NCBI GenBank assembly: GCA_035606945.1
Contig: DATNDR010000036.1
Span: 1 to 64,000, forward strand
DNA from: GCA-003244245 sp035606945
GTDB taxonomy: Bacteria; Actinomycetota; Actinomycetes; Mycobacteriales; Pseudonocardiaceae
Direction: 5' to 3'
Length of the DNA: 64,000 nucleotides
The notes under the pieces were generated by a model, which searched no databases, was not told the origin of the DNA, and saw only the letters and a list, made by a program, of their open reading frames with translations. This document shows, one piece after another, positions 27,430 through 36,001 of the stretch. Position numbers and translations under genes: made by a program. Each line of letters opens with the position of its first letter. The first letter of the stretch is position 1.

Positions 27430-29006
27430 CGAGCTGATGGCCGCGCAGGCCAGGCCGCTGAGGCAGGTGTGGTGCCGAACCAGCGTCGCAGCGCCGGTTG
27501 CGGTGATGCGTGTGGGCCGGTGCCTGTCCAGCAGACATGGCCATCGGGTCGGACCAGTATTCGGTCGACGCCGGGCGATGCACCCAGTGCGGTGCCTACC
27601 GGTGAGTCGACGACCTGCGCGATGACTCGGTCGACACCATCAGGCAGCGATGCGGGGGGTGCGGCAGTGTCGCCTAGCTCGAGCAGCAGCCCGCGTCCCG
27701 GGCGCAGCAGCGTGCTGACCGTGGTCGGTCCGTGCTGCGCGTCCAGGGACAAGTCGACCATGCGCGCGCCGACCAGGGGGTCGGCCGCACCGAAGTCGTA
27801 CCGCAGATCCAAGCCGCACATCAGTCCAGCCAGGTAGTGGTTGCCCTCCGGCAGCCGCGCCAGATCAATGACGATCTCGCGCAATGCCAATCGGTCATCG
27901 GCGTCCGGTGGTGGGCTCATCAGCACACCCTGCGCACGCGTGGTCGACAGAACCCGGGCGGCCACGGGGTGGCGTTCAGTGTGGTAGCTGTCCAGCAAAC
28001 CGGCAGGGGCGCGTCCTTGGACGTGTGCAGCCAGTTTCCACCCGAGGTTCATCGCGTCCTGCACGCCCAGGTTCAAGCCCTGCCCGCCGATGGGTGAGTG
28101 GATGTGAGCGGCGTCCCCGGCGAACAGCGCCCGGCCATGCCGGTACTGGGTGAGCTGCCGGGTGGCATCGCTGAACCGGGACCCCCACCGCAGCCGCCGA
28201 AGCCGGGTGTCCGGGCCGTGCACCGCGCACAGTGCACGCGCCACCTCCTCCGGAGTGACCGGCGCTTGCCGGGGCAACGTTTTCTGTTCCGGCCCCCCGA
28301 ACACCACCCGGTATAAACCCGTGCGCTCACCGGGCTTGTCCAGGGGTCCCATCAGCATCCAGTAGTCCCCGCTGACGCGGGTCATCGCGCTGATGTGCGC
28401 CACCGACCGCGGGACCGTCGCCGACACCGCCGCCAGCTCGACATCGGCACTGACTGCGGCAAGCGTTCCGGTACGCCCCGGGAAGGCCACCCCGGTCAGC
28501 TTGCGAACCGTGCTGTGCGCACCATCGCAGGCCACCAGGTAACGAGCCGTGAGCACATCCTCACCGGCCGGACTCGACACGACGGCGTGGACTCCCGTGT
28601 CGTCCTGGCGCACACCTGTCAGCTCGGTGCTGCGCCGCACACTGACCCCGCGGGTGTGGAGGTGGGTTTCCAGGCTCTGCTCCAGCCGGTGCTGCGGGAC
28701 CAGGACACCATCCGGGTAGCGGGTGCGCCAGGGTCGAGCGTCCAGCGGCACCGGCAGCCCAGCGAAATGCCAACCAATCGAGTCCTTCGGAATCTCGTGC
28801 TTGGCGACCTCGTCCAGCAGTCCTCGCATTGCCAAGACTTCCGCCGTGCGCGGATTGCCCCCGCCGGCGCGGGACTGACCGCTCGGGGCGGCCTGCCGCT
28901 CGATCACCTCCAGGACCACCCCGGCCAAGGCCAACTCCGTGGCCAGCATCAGCCCAGTCGGACCTGCCCCCACGACCAGGACATCAACGTCTGCCCGCCG
29001 CTCCAC
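27426..29006 (-). CDS. FAD-dependent aromatic monooxygenase (PheA/TfdB type)
   Basis: A 526-residue class A flavoprotein monooxygenase. It has VDVLVVGAGPTGLMLATELAL (FAD Rossmann, residues 7-27), YLVACDGAHSTVRKLTGVAF (DG motif), and RHGRALFAGDAAHIHSPIGGQGLNLGVQDAMNLGWKLAA (GD motif for FAD ribityl). The C-terminal thioredoxin-like domain ends with HVCWTGTG. Such enzymes hydroxylate phenolic rings or polyketides using NADPH and O2. No polyketide synthase lies nearby, so a catabolic or stand-alone role is likely. GTG 29006 is the start. It precedes and overlaps the deaminase gene. Confidence 0.87.
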   Translation of the reverse strand: MERRADVDVLVVGAGPTGLMLATELALAGVVLEVIERQAAPSGQSRAGGGNPRTAEVLAMRGLLDEVAKHEIPKDSIGWHFAGLPVPLDARPWRTRYPDGVLVPQHRLEQSLETHLHTRGVSVRRSTELTGVRQDDTGVHAVVSSPAGEDVLTARYLVACDGAHSTVRKLTGVAFPGRTGTLAAVSADVELAAVSATVPRSVAHISAMTRVSGDYWMLMGPLDKPGERTGLYRVVFGGPEQKTLPRQAPVTPEEVARALCAVHGPDTRLRRLRWGSRFSDATRQLTQYRHGRALFAGDAAHIHSPIGGQGLNLGVQDAMNLGWKLAAHVQGRAPAGLLDSYHTERHPVAARVLSTTRAQGVLMSPPPDADDRLALREIVIDLARLPEGNHYLAGLMCGLDLRYDFGAADPLVGARMVDLSLDAQHGPTTVSTLLRPGRGLLLELGDTAAPPASLPDGVDRVIAQVVDSPVGTALGASPGVDRILVRPDGHVCWTGTGPHASPQPALRRWFGTTPASAAWPARPSAR

Positions 29007-29055
29007 GCTCAGACCATAAGCAGGCGCACTGCGCTGCGCAGCCGATTAACCTGCG

Positions 29056-30327
29056 TTACGGTCGGACGATCTCCCATAGCGCGCTCGCAGGGACGGCTCG
29101 CAGGCGGGGACCGAACGGTAGCGTCTGGGTGCCCGTGTAGAGGACGAGGCCGGCGACGAAGTCCGCACCGAGCCGATCCGCGAGGTGTCGCAGCCCGCGA
29201 AAGTCGTCGATGCGCACGGTCGAAGACGCTTTGACCTCGATGCCGACCACGCGGCCCTGCCGGTCTTCCAGCACTGCGTCGACCTCGGTGCCATCCTTGG
29301 TGCGGTAATGAAACAGCTCGGCGCGTCGGCGCGACCAGGTCAGCTGGCGGGCCAGCTCCATCAGGACGAAGCCCTCCAGCAGCGGCCCGAACGGGCCTCC
29401 GGGCCGCAGCAGGCTGCGGGCGTCGGCGTCGAGTAGGTTCCCCGCCACGCCGGAGTCAACGAAGGCGACTTTCGGCGTGCCGATCGCGCGGCTGGAGACA
29501 TTCCGCGACCAGGCTGGAATCCGTTTGATCAAGAAGATCTCCTCGAGTAGGCTCAGGTAGCGGTGCACCGTCCGCGCGGAGACCTGGAGATCGCTGCTCA
29601 GCGCGTTGCCGACCAGCAGCTGCCCCGAGCGAGCCGCGAGCAGGTGCAACAAAGCGCGCAACTGCGCGGGGCGCTCGATCTCCGAGAGCTGGCTGACGTC
29701 GCGCGCTATGAGATCGCCGACATAAGAGTCGAAAAAGCGTTCCCGGCGAGCTGGGTTGGCACGGGCCACGGCCTCGGGGAAACCTCCTCGAAGGATCCGT
29801 TCAGCATATTCGCCACGGCTGACCGCGCTGGTGTGGTTCAGCGCCCCGGGGTCAGTGAACGCGGCATCGACGAAGCCCTCCGGCAGGCCGTCGATCTCGC
29901 CCTGGGAGAACGGCCAGAGCTCGATGGTCTCGGTACGGCCGGGGAGGGTGTCGGGTAGCGCTCGGAGTCCGAGTACCCGGGCTGAGCCGGTCAGCAGGTA
30001 TCTCCCCGGCCGCGGGTCGGCGTCGACCTGCTCCTTGATCGCGAGCAGCAGTTCCGGCACCCGCTGGATCTCGTCGATCACCATGAGTTCGGCGAAGTCG
30101 ACAAACCCGGTGGGGTCAGACGCTGCCGCTTGCCGGGTCACCGCCGAGTCGAGGTTGCGCCACTCTGCGCCGTGATCCTTGGCCAGCAGTCGGACCAGCG
30201 TGCTCTTGCCGCACTGCCGCGCGCCGGTGACCAGCACGACACGAGTGTCGGCCAGCGCGTCGGCCACGATGCTGCCAGCGCGTCGCGGCAGCACACGGCC
30301 CAGCGGGGTCGCGCCGATGCCTGTCAC
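29056..30327 (-). CDS. AAA+ ATPase with DUF4143 (ExeA/archaeal-type ATP-binding protein)
   Basis: A 423-residue protein. It has an N-terminal P-loop VVLVTGARQCGKSTLVRLLA and Walker B MVIDEIQRVPELLLAIKEQVD. The sensor region is RYLLTGSARVLGLRALPDTLPGR, a winged-helix follows (QVSARTVHRYLSLLEEIFLIKRIPAW), and the DUF4143 nuclease-like C-terminus reads FHYRTKDGTEVDAVLEDRQGRVVGIEVKASSTV. The C-terminus has a PD-(D/E)xK-like E-V-D and EVKAS arrangement. The family is widespread, mobile and of unknown function. GTG 30327 is the probable start; the frame extends to TTG 30378. It has no operon partner. Confidence 0.83.
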   Translation of the reverse strand: MTGIGATPLGRVLPRRAGSIVADALADTRVVLVTGARQCGKSTLVRLLAKDHGAEWRNLDSAVTRQAAASDPTGFVDFAELMVIDEIQRVPELLLAIKEQVDADPRPGRYLLTGSARVLGLRALPDTLPGRTETIELWPFSQGEIDGLPEGFVDAAFTDPGALNHTSAVSRGEYAERILRGGFPEAVARANPARRERFFDSYVGDLIARDVSQLSEIERPAQLRALLHLLAARSGQLLVGNALSSDLQVSARTVHRYLSLLEEIFLIKRIPAWSRNVSSRAIGTPKVAFVDSGVAGNLLDADARSLLRPGGPFGPLLEGFVLMELARQLTWSRRRAELFHYRTKDGTEVDAVLEDRQGRVVGIEVKASSTVRIDDFRGLRHLADRLGADFVAGLVLYTGTQTLPFGPRLRAVPASALWEIVRP

Positions 30328-30436
30328 GGAGCCAGCATGGCATAAGGATGCCGCGAGTTGGCGCGGTGGACGCACCAACTATGACGCGTTAGTCGGACCC
30401 ATGCTGGCGCGGTAGTCGGTACGCAGGGCTGCGGCG

Positions 30437-31279
30437 TCAGCCCGTCGCCGTGGACGTCACGACGATCCGTTCGGCCCCGGCGTAGACGTTCATCGTGGTG
30501 CCGCGCAGGAAGCCGACCAGGGTCAGCCCGGCCTCGTCAGCCAGTTCGACGGCCAGCGATGAGGGAGCGGAGACGGCCGCGAGGATCGGGACGCCCGCCA
30601 TCACCGCCTTCTGGGCGAGCTCGAACGATGCCCGCCCGGACACCATGAGGATGCACCCACGCGCCGGGATGTGATCGTTGAGCAGCGCCCAGCCGAGCAC
30701 CTTGTCCACCGCGTTGTGCCGGCCCACGTCTTCGCGCACGACGAGCGGGCGGCCCTCGGTGGTGAACAGCCCGGCCGCGTGCAGCCCACCGGTGGACTCG
30801 AACAGTCGCTGCCCGACGCGCAGCGCGTCGGGCAGCGCGAACAGGGTCTGCGGTGCGATCTGTGCGGAATCGTCGTTAACAGCGAACCGGCTGCGCAGGC
30901 GCACCGCGTCGAGCGAGGCCTTGCCACACACGCCGCAGGACGACGTGGTGTAGAAGTTGCGGTTGACCCCGCTGTCCGGGGCAGCGACGCCGGACGCGAG
31001 CGCCACATCGAGCACATTGTAGGTGTTGCGCCCGTTGCCATCGACGGAGTTGCAGTACCGGGCGGTGACGATGTCACTTGCCGACCCGATCACGCCCTCG
31101 GTCAGCAGGAACCCGTGCACCAGCTCCACATCGTGGCCCGGTGTCCGCATGGTGACTGCCAGCGCGCGGCCGTCCACCCGCAGCTCCATCGGTTCCTCGA
31201 CGGCCAGCCGGTCAGGCCGCGCACTGGTGTGTTCAGCGGACAGGCGCAACACGGGATGGCGCACCGTCAGCCGCCCCAT
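30437..31279 (-). CDS. fdhD: formate dehydrogenase sulfurtransferase FdhD
   Basis: A 280-residue cytosolic protein. FdhD passes sulfur to the bis-molybdopterin guanine dinucleotide cofactor of formate dehydrogenase and is required for its activity. Visible motifs are VEEPMELRVDGRALAVTMRTPGHDVELVHGFLLTEGVI, the catalytic cysteine pair TTSSCGVCGKASLDAV, GGLHAAGLF, and REDVGRHNAVDKVLGWALL. ATG 31279 lies 81 bp from the divergent catalytic gene, so the two share a promoter region and are presumably expressed together. It supports the view that the adjacent locus makes an active enzyme. Confidence 0.95.
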   Translation of the reverse strand: MGRLTVRHPVLRLSAEHTSARPDRLAVEEPMELRVDGRALAVTMRTPGHDVELVHGFLLTEGVIGSASDIVTARYCNSVDGNGRNTYNVLDVALASGVAAPDSGVNRNFYTTSSCGVCGKASLDAVRLRSRFAVNDDSAQIAPQTLFALPDALRVGQRLFESTGGLHAAGLFTTEGRPLVVREDVGRHNAVDKVLGWALLNDHIPARGCILMVSGRASFELAQKAVMAGVPILAAVSAPSSLAVELADEAGLTLVGFLRGTTMNVYAGAERIVVTSTATG

Positions 31280-31360
31280 CGCCTAACCGCCGTCCCCGGC
31301 CAAGAGGATTACGCTTGAATCCGTTGATTGCAGTCTGGCACAGCTGGAGGAAGGCCGCTG

Positions 31361-33268
31361 ATGAGGAAGTTCCGGCATGTGCGCCTGACCGAACCGCTGG
31401 TCCGCGACGCCGGGCGGCTACGACCGGCGAGCTGGGATGAGGCCCTGGACCGGGCCGCCGATGGATTCGCCGCACACCGTGGGAACGCCTTCGGCATGTT
31501 CAGCTGCTCGAAGGCCACCAACGAGATGAACTACACCGCGCAGAAGTTCACCCGGGTGGTGATGGGCAGCAACAACGTCGACAGCTGCAACCGCACTTGA
31601 CACGCTCCCAGCGTCGTCGGTCTGACGACGGTCTTCGGTGCCGGTGGCGGCACGAGTAGCTACCTCGAGGCGCAGCACGCCGATCTCATTGTGTTATGGG
31701 GGTCCAACGCGCGCGAGACCCACCCGATCTTCTTCCACCACGTGCTGCAGGGCCTGCGCAACGGCGCTCGGTTGTACTCGGTGGATCCCCGGCGCACCAG
31801 CACGGCTCAGTGGGCCGATGGTTGGCTGGGTCTGGACGTCGGGACGGACATCGCGCTGGCCAACGCGATCGGTCGGGAGATCATCGCAGCCGGGCTGGAG
31901 AACCGGACATTCATCGACCGGGCGACCACCGGTTTCAGCGACTACCGGCGCGCCGTCGAGCCCTACACCCTGCAGCGTGCCGAGGAGATCACCAAGGTTC
32001 CCGCGGAGCTGATCAAGCAGCTGGCGCACGCCTACGCGCGAGCCGACCGGGCGCAGCTGTGCTGGACCCTCGGGATCACCGAGCACCACAACGCCGCCGA
32101 CTACGTCTACGCACTGATCAATTTGGCGCTGCTCACCGGGCACGTCGGGCGTTACGGCTCGGGCCTGTGCCCATTGCGCGGGCAGAACAACGTCCAGGGC
32201 GGCGGCGACATGGGCGCCATCCCAGCCAAGCTGCCCGGCGGCTACGACCTCGGTGACGACGAGGCCCGGGCGCGCTACGAGCGGGCCTGGGGCACCAGGA
32301 TCTCACCCAAGCCCGGGATGCACCTGTCGCAGATGTTCGAAGCGATGGACCGCGGCGAGCTGCGCGCGCTGTACTGCATCGGGGAGAACCCGGCCGAGTC
32401 GGAGGCCAACGCTGCGCACGCTCGCCGGCTTCTGAACGGTTTGAACGTGCTCGTCGTGCAGGACATCTTCCGGACCGCGACCGCCGAACTGGCCGACGTG
32501 GTGCTGCCCGCCGCGTCCGACTGGTGCGAGTACGAAGGCACCGTCACCAACAGCGAGCGGCGGGTGCAGCGGGTGCGCAAGGCGATCGACCCGCCCGGAC
32601 AGGCACGGCCGGACACCCACATCCTCTGCGCGCTGGCCGATCGGCTGGGCCATGACTGGGGGCGCCCGAGCGCCGAGCAAGTGTGGGACGAGCTGCGCTC
32701 ACTGTCGCTGAAATGGCACCACGGCATGTCCTACCAGCGCCTGGACGCGCTGGGCGGGCTGCAATGGCCCTGCCCGTCCGAGGATCACCCGGGCACCCCG
32801 CTCATGCACGCCCGGCTGTGGGAGACCGACCCGGAGCTGCGCGGACCCGCGGCGCCGTTCGTGCCGGTGGAGCACGTGCCACCGGTCGATGAGCTGACCG
32901 ACGAGTTCCCGATCCGGCTGACCACCGTCCGGTTACTCGACGCCTACAACTCCGGGGTGCAGAGCGGCGGGTACGCCTCACCGATGCGCCGCCGGGAATC
33001 GCTACGGATGGATGCCACGGATGCCGCACAGCTGGGGATCGCCGACGGCGAGCGGGTGCGGGTCAGCTCACGCCGCGGCTCGGTGGAGGCTCCGGTGGCG
33101 TTCGACCCGTCGCTGCGGCCCGGGTTGGCGTCGTTCACCCCGCACTTCTCCGAGCAGGTGGACACCAATGTGATCACCAACGATGCGTGGGACCCGAAGT
33201 CGGGCACGTCGGAGTTCAAAGCCACTGCGATCCGGATCGAGAAGCTGACGCCGATGGCAGGCGGGTAA
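31361..33268 (+). CDS. formate dehydrogenase catalytic subunit, selenocysteine-containing, without N-terminal Fe-S domain
   Basis: The frame runs from ATG 31361 (GGAGGAA upstream) through an in-frame TGA at 31598-31600 to the stop at 33268: 635 residues with Sec at 80. The junction reads NNVDSCNRT-U-HAPSVVG, which matches the Sec-His pair of bacterial FdhF/FdhA. The homology is continuous on both sides in one frame. The rest carries the molybdopterin domain (LWGSNARETHPIFFHHVL; GSGLCPLRGQNNVQGGGDMGA; CIGENPAESEANAAHARRLL) and the cofactor-binding C-terminal domain (TTVRLLDAYNSGVQSGGY). It oxidises formate to CO2 at a Mo-bis-MGD-Sec centre. The N-terminal [4Fe-4S] module found in all such enzymes is missing; the protein starts at RHVRLTEPLVRDAGRL. 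That module is encoded at 35015-35971. Confidence 0.9.
31601..31630 (+). promoter_or_regulatory. putative bacterial SECIS element after the Sec UGA
   Basis: Starting 11 nt after the UGA, CGUCGUC (31612-31618) and GACGACG (31624-31630) form a perfect 7-bp stem closing the loop GGUCU (31619-31623). The E. coli fdhF element has the same 11-nt spacing and a GGUCU-containing loop, whose G and U contact SelB. The bases just after the UGA (CACG) also match. There is no obvious bulged U in the stem. Confidence 0.85.
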
Positions 33269-33278
33269 GGAGTGGTTT

Positions 33279-35018
33279 GTGGATCTGCGGCTGTCCTCGG
33301 CCGAGCCCACCGCGGCCGAGCGCGACGCGGTGGACACTGCCCTGCCGGGCGTGCCGGGCCGGCACCTGCTGCTGCCGGCGTTGCACGCGGCGTCCGATGC
33401 GGTGGGGTGGATCAGCCCGGGGGCGCTGAACCACATCGCGCGGCGGCTGTCCGTCGCACCTGCCGAGGTTTACGGCGTCGCCACGTTCTACGCCATGTTC
33501 TCCACCGAGTCGCGCTCCCCGCGGGTGGTGCACGTCTGCGACGACATCGCCTGCGGGGCGGCCGGGGGAGAGGCGATCGCCACTGCGCTGGCCACGGAGG
33601 ATGTCTGCTGGGTACGCAGCCCGTGCCTGGGCCTGTGCGAGCGCGCCCCTGCCGTCCTGCACCAACTGGCCGGGGAACCGGACTTCAACCAGGCGCCGGC
33701 CTCTCCAGCACAGGTGCTGGCTGCAAGCGACGCGATCAGCGCGGATCAGGCTTTCGCTGATCCCCGGGTCAGCGCCCCACAAGCTGGGCAGCCCGGGCTT
33801 CGACTGCTGCGCCGGGTCGGCGTGGTGGATCCGACCAGCCTGGACGACTACCGCGCGCACGGCGGCTACGCCACATTGCGCCGGGCGATCGAGCTCGGGC
33901 CCAGCCGGGTGATCGCGGAAGTACGCGACTCCGGGCTGACCGGGCGAGGCGGCGCGGCGTTTCCCACCGGGGTGAAATGGGACGCCGTCGCCACCGCGCC
34001 GCAGCGACCGCACTATCTGATCTGCAACGCTGACGAGTCCGAACCCGGCACCTTCAAAGACCGGGTGCTCATGGAGTTCGATCCGTTCGGGCTGATCGAG
34101 GCGATGACCATCGGGGGATACGCGACCGGCTGCGAGGCCGGCTACCTTTACATCCGTGGCGAGTACCCGCTGGCGACCCGGCGCCTGCTGGCCGCGATCG
34201 AGGCGGCCCGCCGGCGTGGGTACCTCGGCCCGGACGTGATGGGGGAGGGCTTCACGTTCGACATCGAGCTGCGCCGCGGTGCCGGCGCCTACATCTGCGG
34301 TGAGGAGACCGCGCTGCTGAACTCCATCGAGGGCTACCGCGGCGAGCCGCGCAACAAGCCGCCGTTCCCGAGCATCTCTGGCCTGTTCGGCAAACCCACT
34401 GTGATCAACAATGTGGAGACCCTCTACAACGTGCTGGAGATCCTCACGGTCGGCGGACCGCGCTTCGCCGAGATCGGCACCGGTCGCAGCACCGGCACCA
34501 GGCTGTTCTGCGTCTCCGGGGCGATCGCGGCGCCGGGGGTGTACGAGGTGACGTTCGGTGCGACGCTGCGCGAGCTGCTGGAGCTGGCGGGCGGGGTGAC
34601 CGGCGAGCTGCGCGCGGTCCTGCTCGGCGGTGCGGCCGGCGGATTCGTGCTGCCCTCCCAGCTCGACATGTCGCTGACGTTGGATGGCACTCGCGAGATC
34701 GGAGCGACGTTGGGTTCCGGTGTGGTCCTGGTCCTCGACACCGCCGCCGATGTTCCCGCGATCCTGCGTCGGATCGCGGCGTTCTTTCGGGACGAGTCCT
34801 GCGGCCAGTGCGTCCCGTGCCGGGTGGGGACGGTCCGGCAGGAAGAGGCGCTGGCCCGGTTGGCCGGCGGCACGCCCCGAGGATCCACAGAAACCGAACT
34901 GGTGCTGCTGTCCGACCTGGCCCGGGTGATGCGGGATGCGTCGATCTGCGGGTTGGGGCACACCGCGCCGGCCGCCGTGCAGTCGGCGATCGCGCTAGGC
35001 CTGCTGGCGGTACCGTGA
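33279..35018 (+). CDS. formate dehydrogenase beta subunit, NuoE-NuoF fusion (NADH/FMN diaphorase)
   Basis: A 579-residue electron-transfer subunit. Residues 1-150 are a NuoE-like thioredoxin-fold [2Fe-2S] domain (GVATFYAMFS; VCDDIACGAAGG; SPCLGLCERAP). Residues 190-579 are NuoF-like: GLTGRGGAAFPTGVKWDAV binds NADH, CNADESEPGTFKDR binds FMN, RGAGAYICGEETALLNSIEG follows, and ESCGQCVPCRVGT binds a [4Fe-4S] cluster. In NAD-linked formate dehydrogenases this subunit transfers electrons from formate to NAD+. GTG 33279 has AAGGAG upstream and lies 10 bp after the catalytic gene. The next gene overlaps by 4 bp. Confidence 0.93.
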   Translation: MDLRLSSAEPTAAERDAVDTALPGVPGRHLLLPALHAASDAVGWISPGALNHIARRLSVAPAEVYGVATFYAMFSTESRSPRVVHVCDDIACGAAGGEAIATALATEDVCWVRSPCLGLCERAPAVLHQLAGEPDFNQAPASPAQVLAASDAISADQAFADPRVSAPQAGQPGLRLLRRVGVVDPTSLDDYRAHGGYATLRRAIELGPSRVIAEVRDSGLTGRGGAAFPTGVKWDAVATAPQRPHYLICNADESEPGTFKDRVLMEFDPFGLIEAMTIGGYATGCEAGYLYIRGEYPLATRRLLAAIEAARRRGYLGPDVMGEGFTFDIELRRGAGAYICGEETALLNSIEGYRGEPRNKPPFPSISGLFGKPTVINNVETLYNVLEILTVGGPRFAEIGTGRSTGTRLFCVSGAIAAPGVYEVTFGATLRELLELAGGVTGELRAVLLGGAAGGFVLPSQLDMSLTLDGTREIGATLGSGVVLVLDTAADVPAILRRIAAFFRDESCGQCVPCRVGTVRQEEALARLAGGTPRGSTETELVLLSDLARVMRDASICGLGHTAPAAVQSAIALGLLAVP

Positions 35019-35971
35019 CGACCCCGGTGATGCTCGGCGCTATCCGCCGGCTGGTGACGATCACCCTCGACGGCCGCGAGATCCGCGTCCCCGAGGGCTC
35101 GACGATCCTGGAGGCGCTGCACGCTGCCGGCGACGCCGCTCAGGCTGACACCCCGACGCTGTGCTGGGCGCCGAACCTGGCCCCGATCAACGCCTGCCGG
35201 GTTTGCGTCGTCGAGCTCGAAGGCTCGCGGGTGCTCGTTCCGTCCTGCGCCCGCAAGGTTGACGACGGCATGCAGGTGCGCACGAACACCGAACGGGTGC
35301 GGCACAGCAGGCGAATGGTGCTGGAACTGCTCGCCTCATCGGTCGATCTGTCGCAGGCAGGCGACGACGTGCAGCGGTGGCTGGCCTCCTACGGTGTCGA
35401 GCCGCAGCGTTACGGCCCACCTGCCGCGGGTGGCCATGATCGGGACAGCCGCCACGCGGGGCACCACCGGCTTCCGGACGGCTCCACCGCGGAGACCGTC
35501 GCGCAACCCATCAAGATCGATAACGACCTCTACGTACGCGACTACGCCCGATGCATCATGTGCTACAAGTGCGTCAAGGCCTGCGGCACCGACGCTCAAT
35601 TCACCTTCGCCATCGCTGCGGCGGGTCGCGGCTTCGACGCCCGGATCGCCACCGAGTACAACGTCGAGCTGCCCGACTCGGCCTGCGTCTACTGCGGCAA
35701 CTGCATCGGCGTGTGCCCGACCGGCGCGCTCAAGTCGCTACGCGAACACCAGCTGCGGGAATCCGGGCAGTGGAATGCCGATGCCGAGACCGTCACTACC
35801 ACGATCTGCTCATTCTGCGGCGTGGGATGCAACCTCGAACTCCACGTCCAGCACGGCCAGATCGTCAACGTGACGTCGCCGTCGGATCACAGCGTCACCC
35901 ACGGTCACCTCTGCATCAAAGGCCGATTCGGATTCCAGCACGTCCAGAACGTCCCGCCGACGGACGGTTAG
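35015..35971 (+). CDS. formate dehydrogenase alpha N-terminal iron-sulfur protein (NuoG-like plus detached Mo-bisMGD Fe-S domain)
   Basis: A 318-residue protein from GTG 35015, coupled to the beta gene by GTGA. In order it has a NuoG-type [2Fe-2S] domain (Cys 50, 61, 64, 78) and an NADH-G 4Fe-4S_3 region (RHSRRMVLELLAS). Two ferredoxin clusters follow (CIMCYKCVKAC from 180, CVYCGNCIGVC from 224). At the end is the molybdopterin oxidoreductase Fe4S4 domain (CSFCGVGC from 265, plus LCIKG with Cys 300 and Lys 302). It stops at GRFGFQHVQNVPPTDG, just where the catalytic protein would continue. In known FdhA all of this is the N-terminal third of one chain. I infer that the two proteins assemble into one alpha subunit. 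Confidence 0.9.
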   Translation: MTTPVMLGAIRRLVTITLDGREIRVPEGSTILEALHAAGDAAQADTPTLCWAPNLAPINACRVCVVELEGSRVLVPSCARKVDDGMQVRTNTERVRHSRRMVLELLASSVDLSQAGDDVQRWLASYGVEPQRYGPPAAGGHDRDSRHAGHHRLPDGSTAETVAQPIKIDNDLYVRDYARCIMCYKCVKACGTDAQFTFAIAAAGRGFDARIATEYNVELPDSACVYCGNCIGVCPTGALKSLREHQLRESGQWNADAETVTTTICSFCGVGCNLELHVQHGQIVNVTSPSDHSVTHGHLCIKGRFGFQHVQNVPPTDG

Positions 35972-36001
35972 GCCGCGCGGTCGACGGGTACCTCTGCGTA
36001 C

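Noticed and set aside
31361..31600. Stand-alone 79-residue gene, or frameshifted/pseudogene reading of the formate dehydrogenase
   Set aside because: The frame is the same on both sides of the TGA, the residues around it are the conserved active site, and a SECIS-like hairpin follows. Selenocysteine explains all of this.
33216..34961. 581-codon frame opposite the NuoE-NuoF fusion
   Set aside because: Shadow of a clearly coding strand; its translation is rich in Arg, Gly, Gln and His and has no domain.
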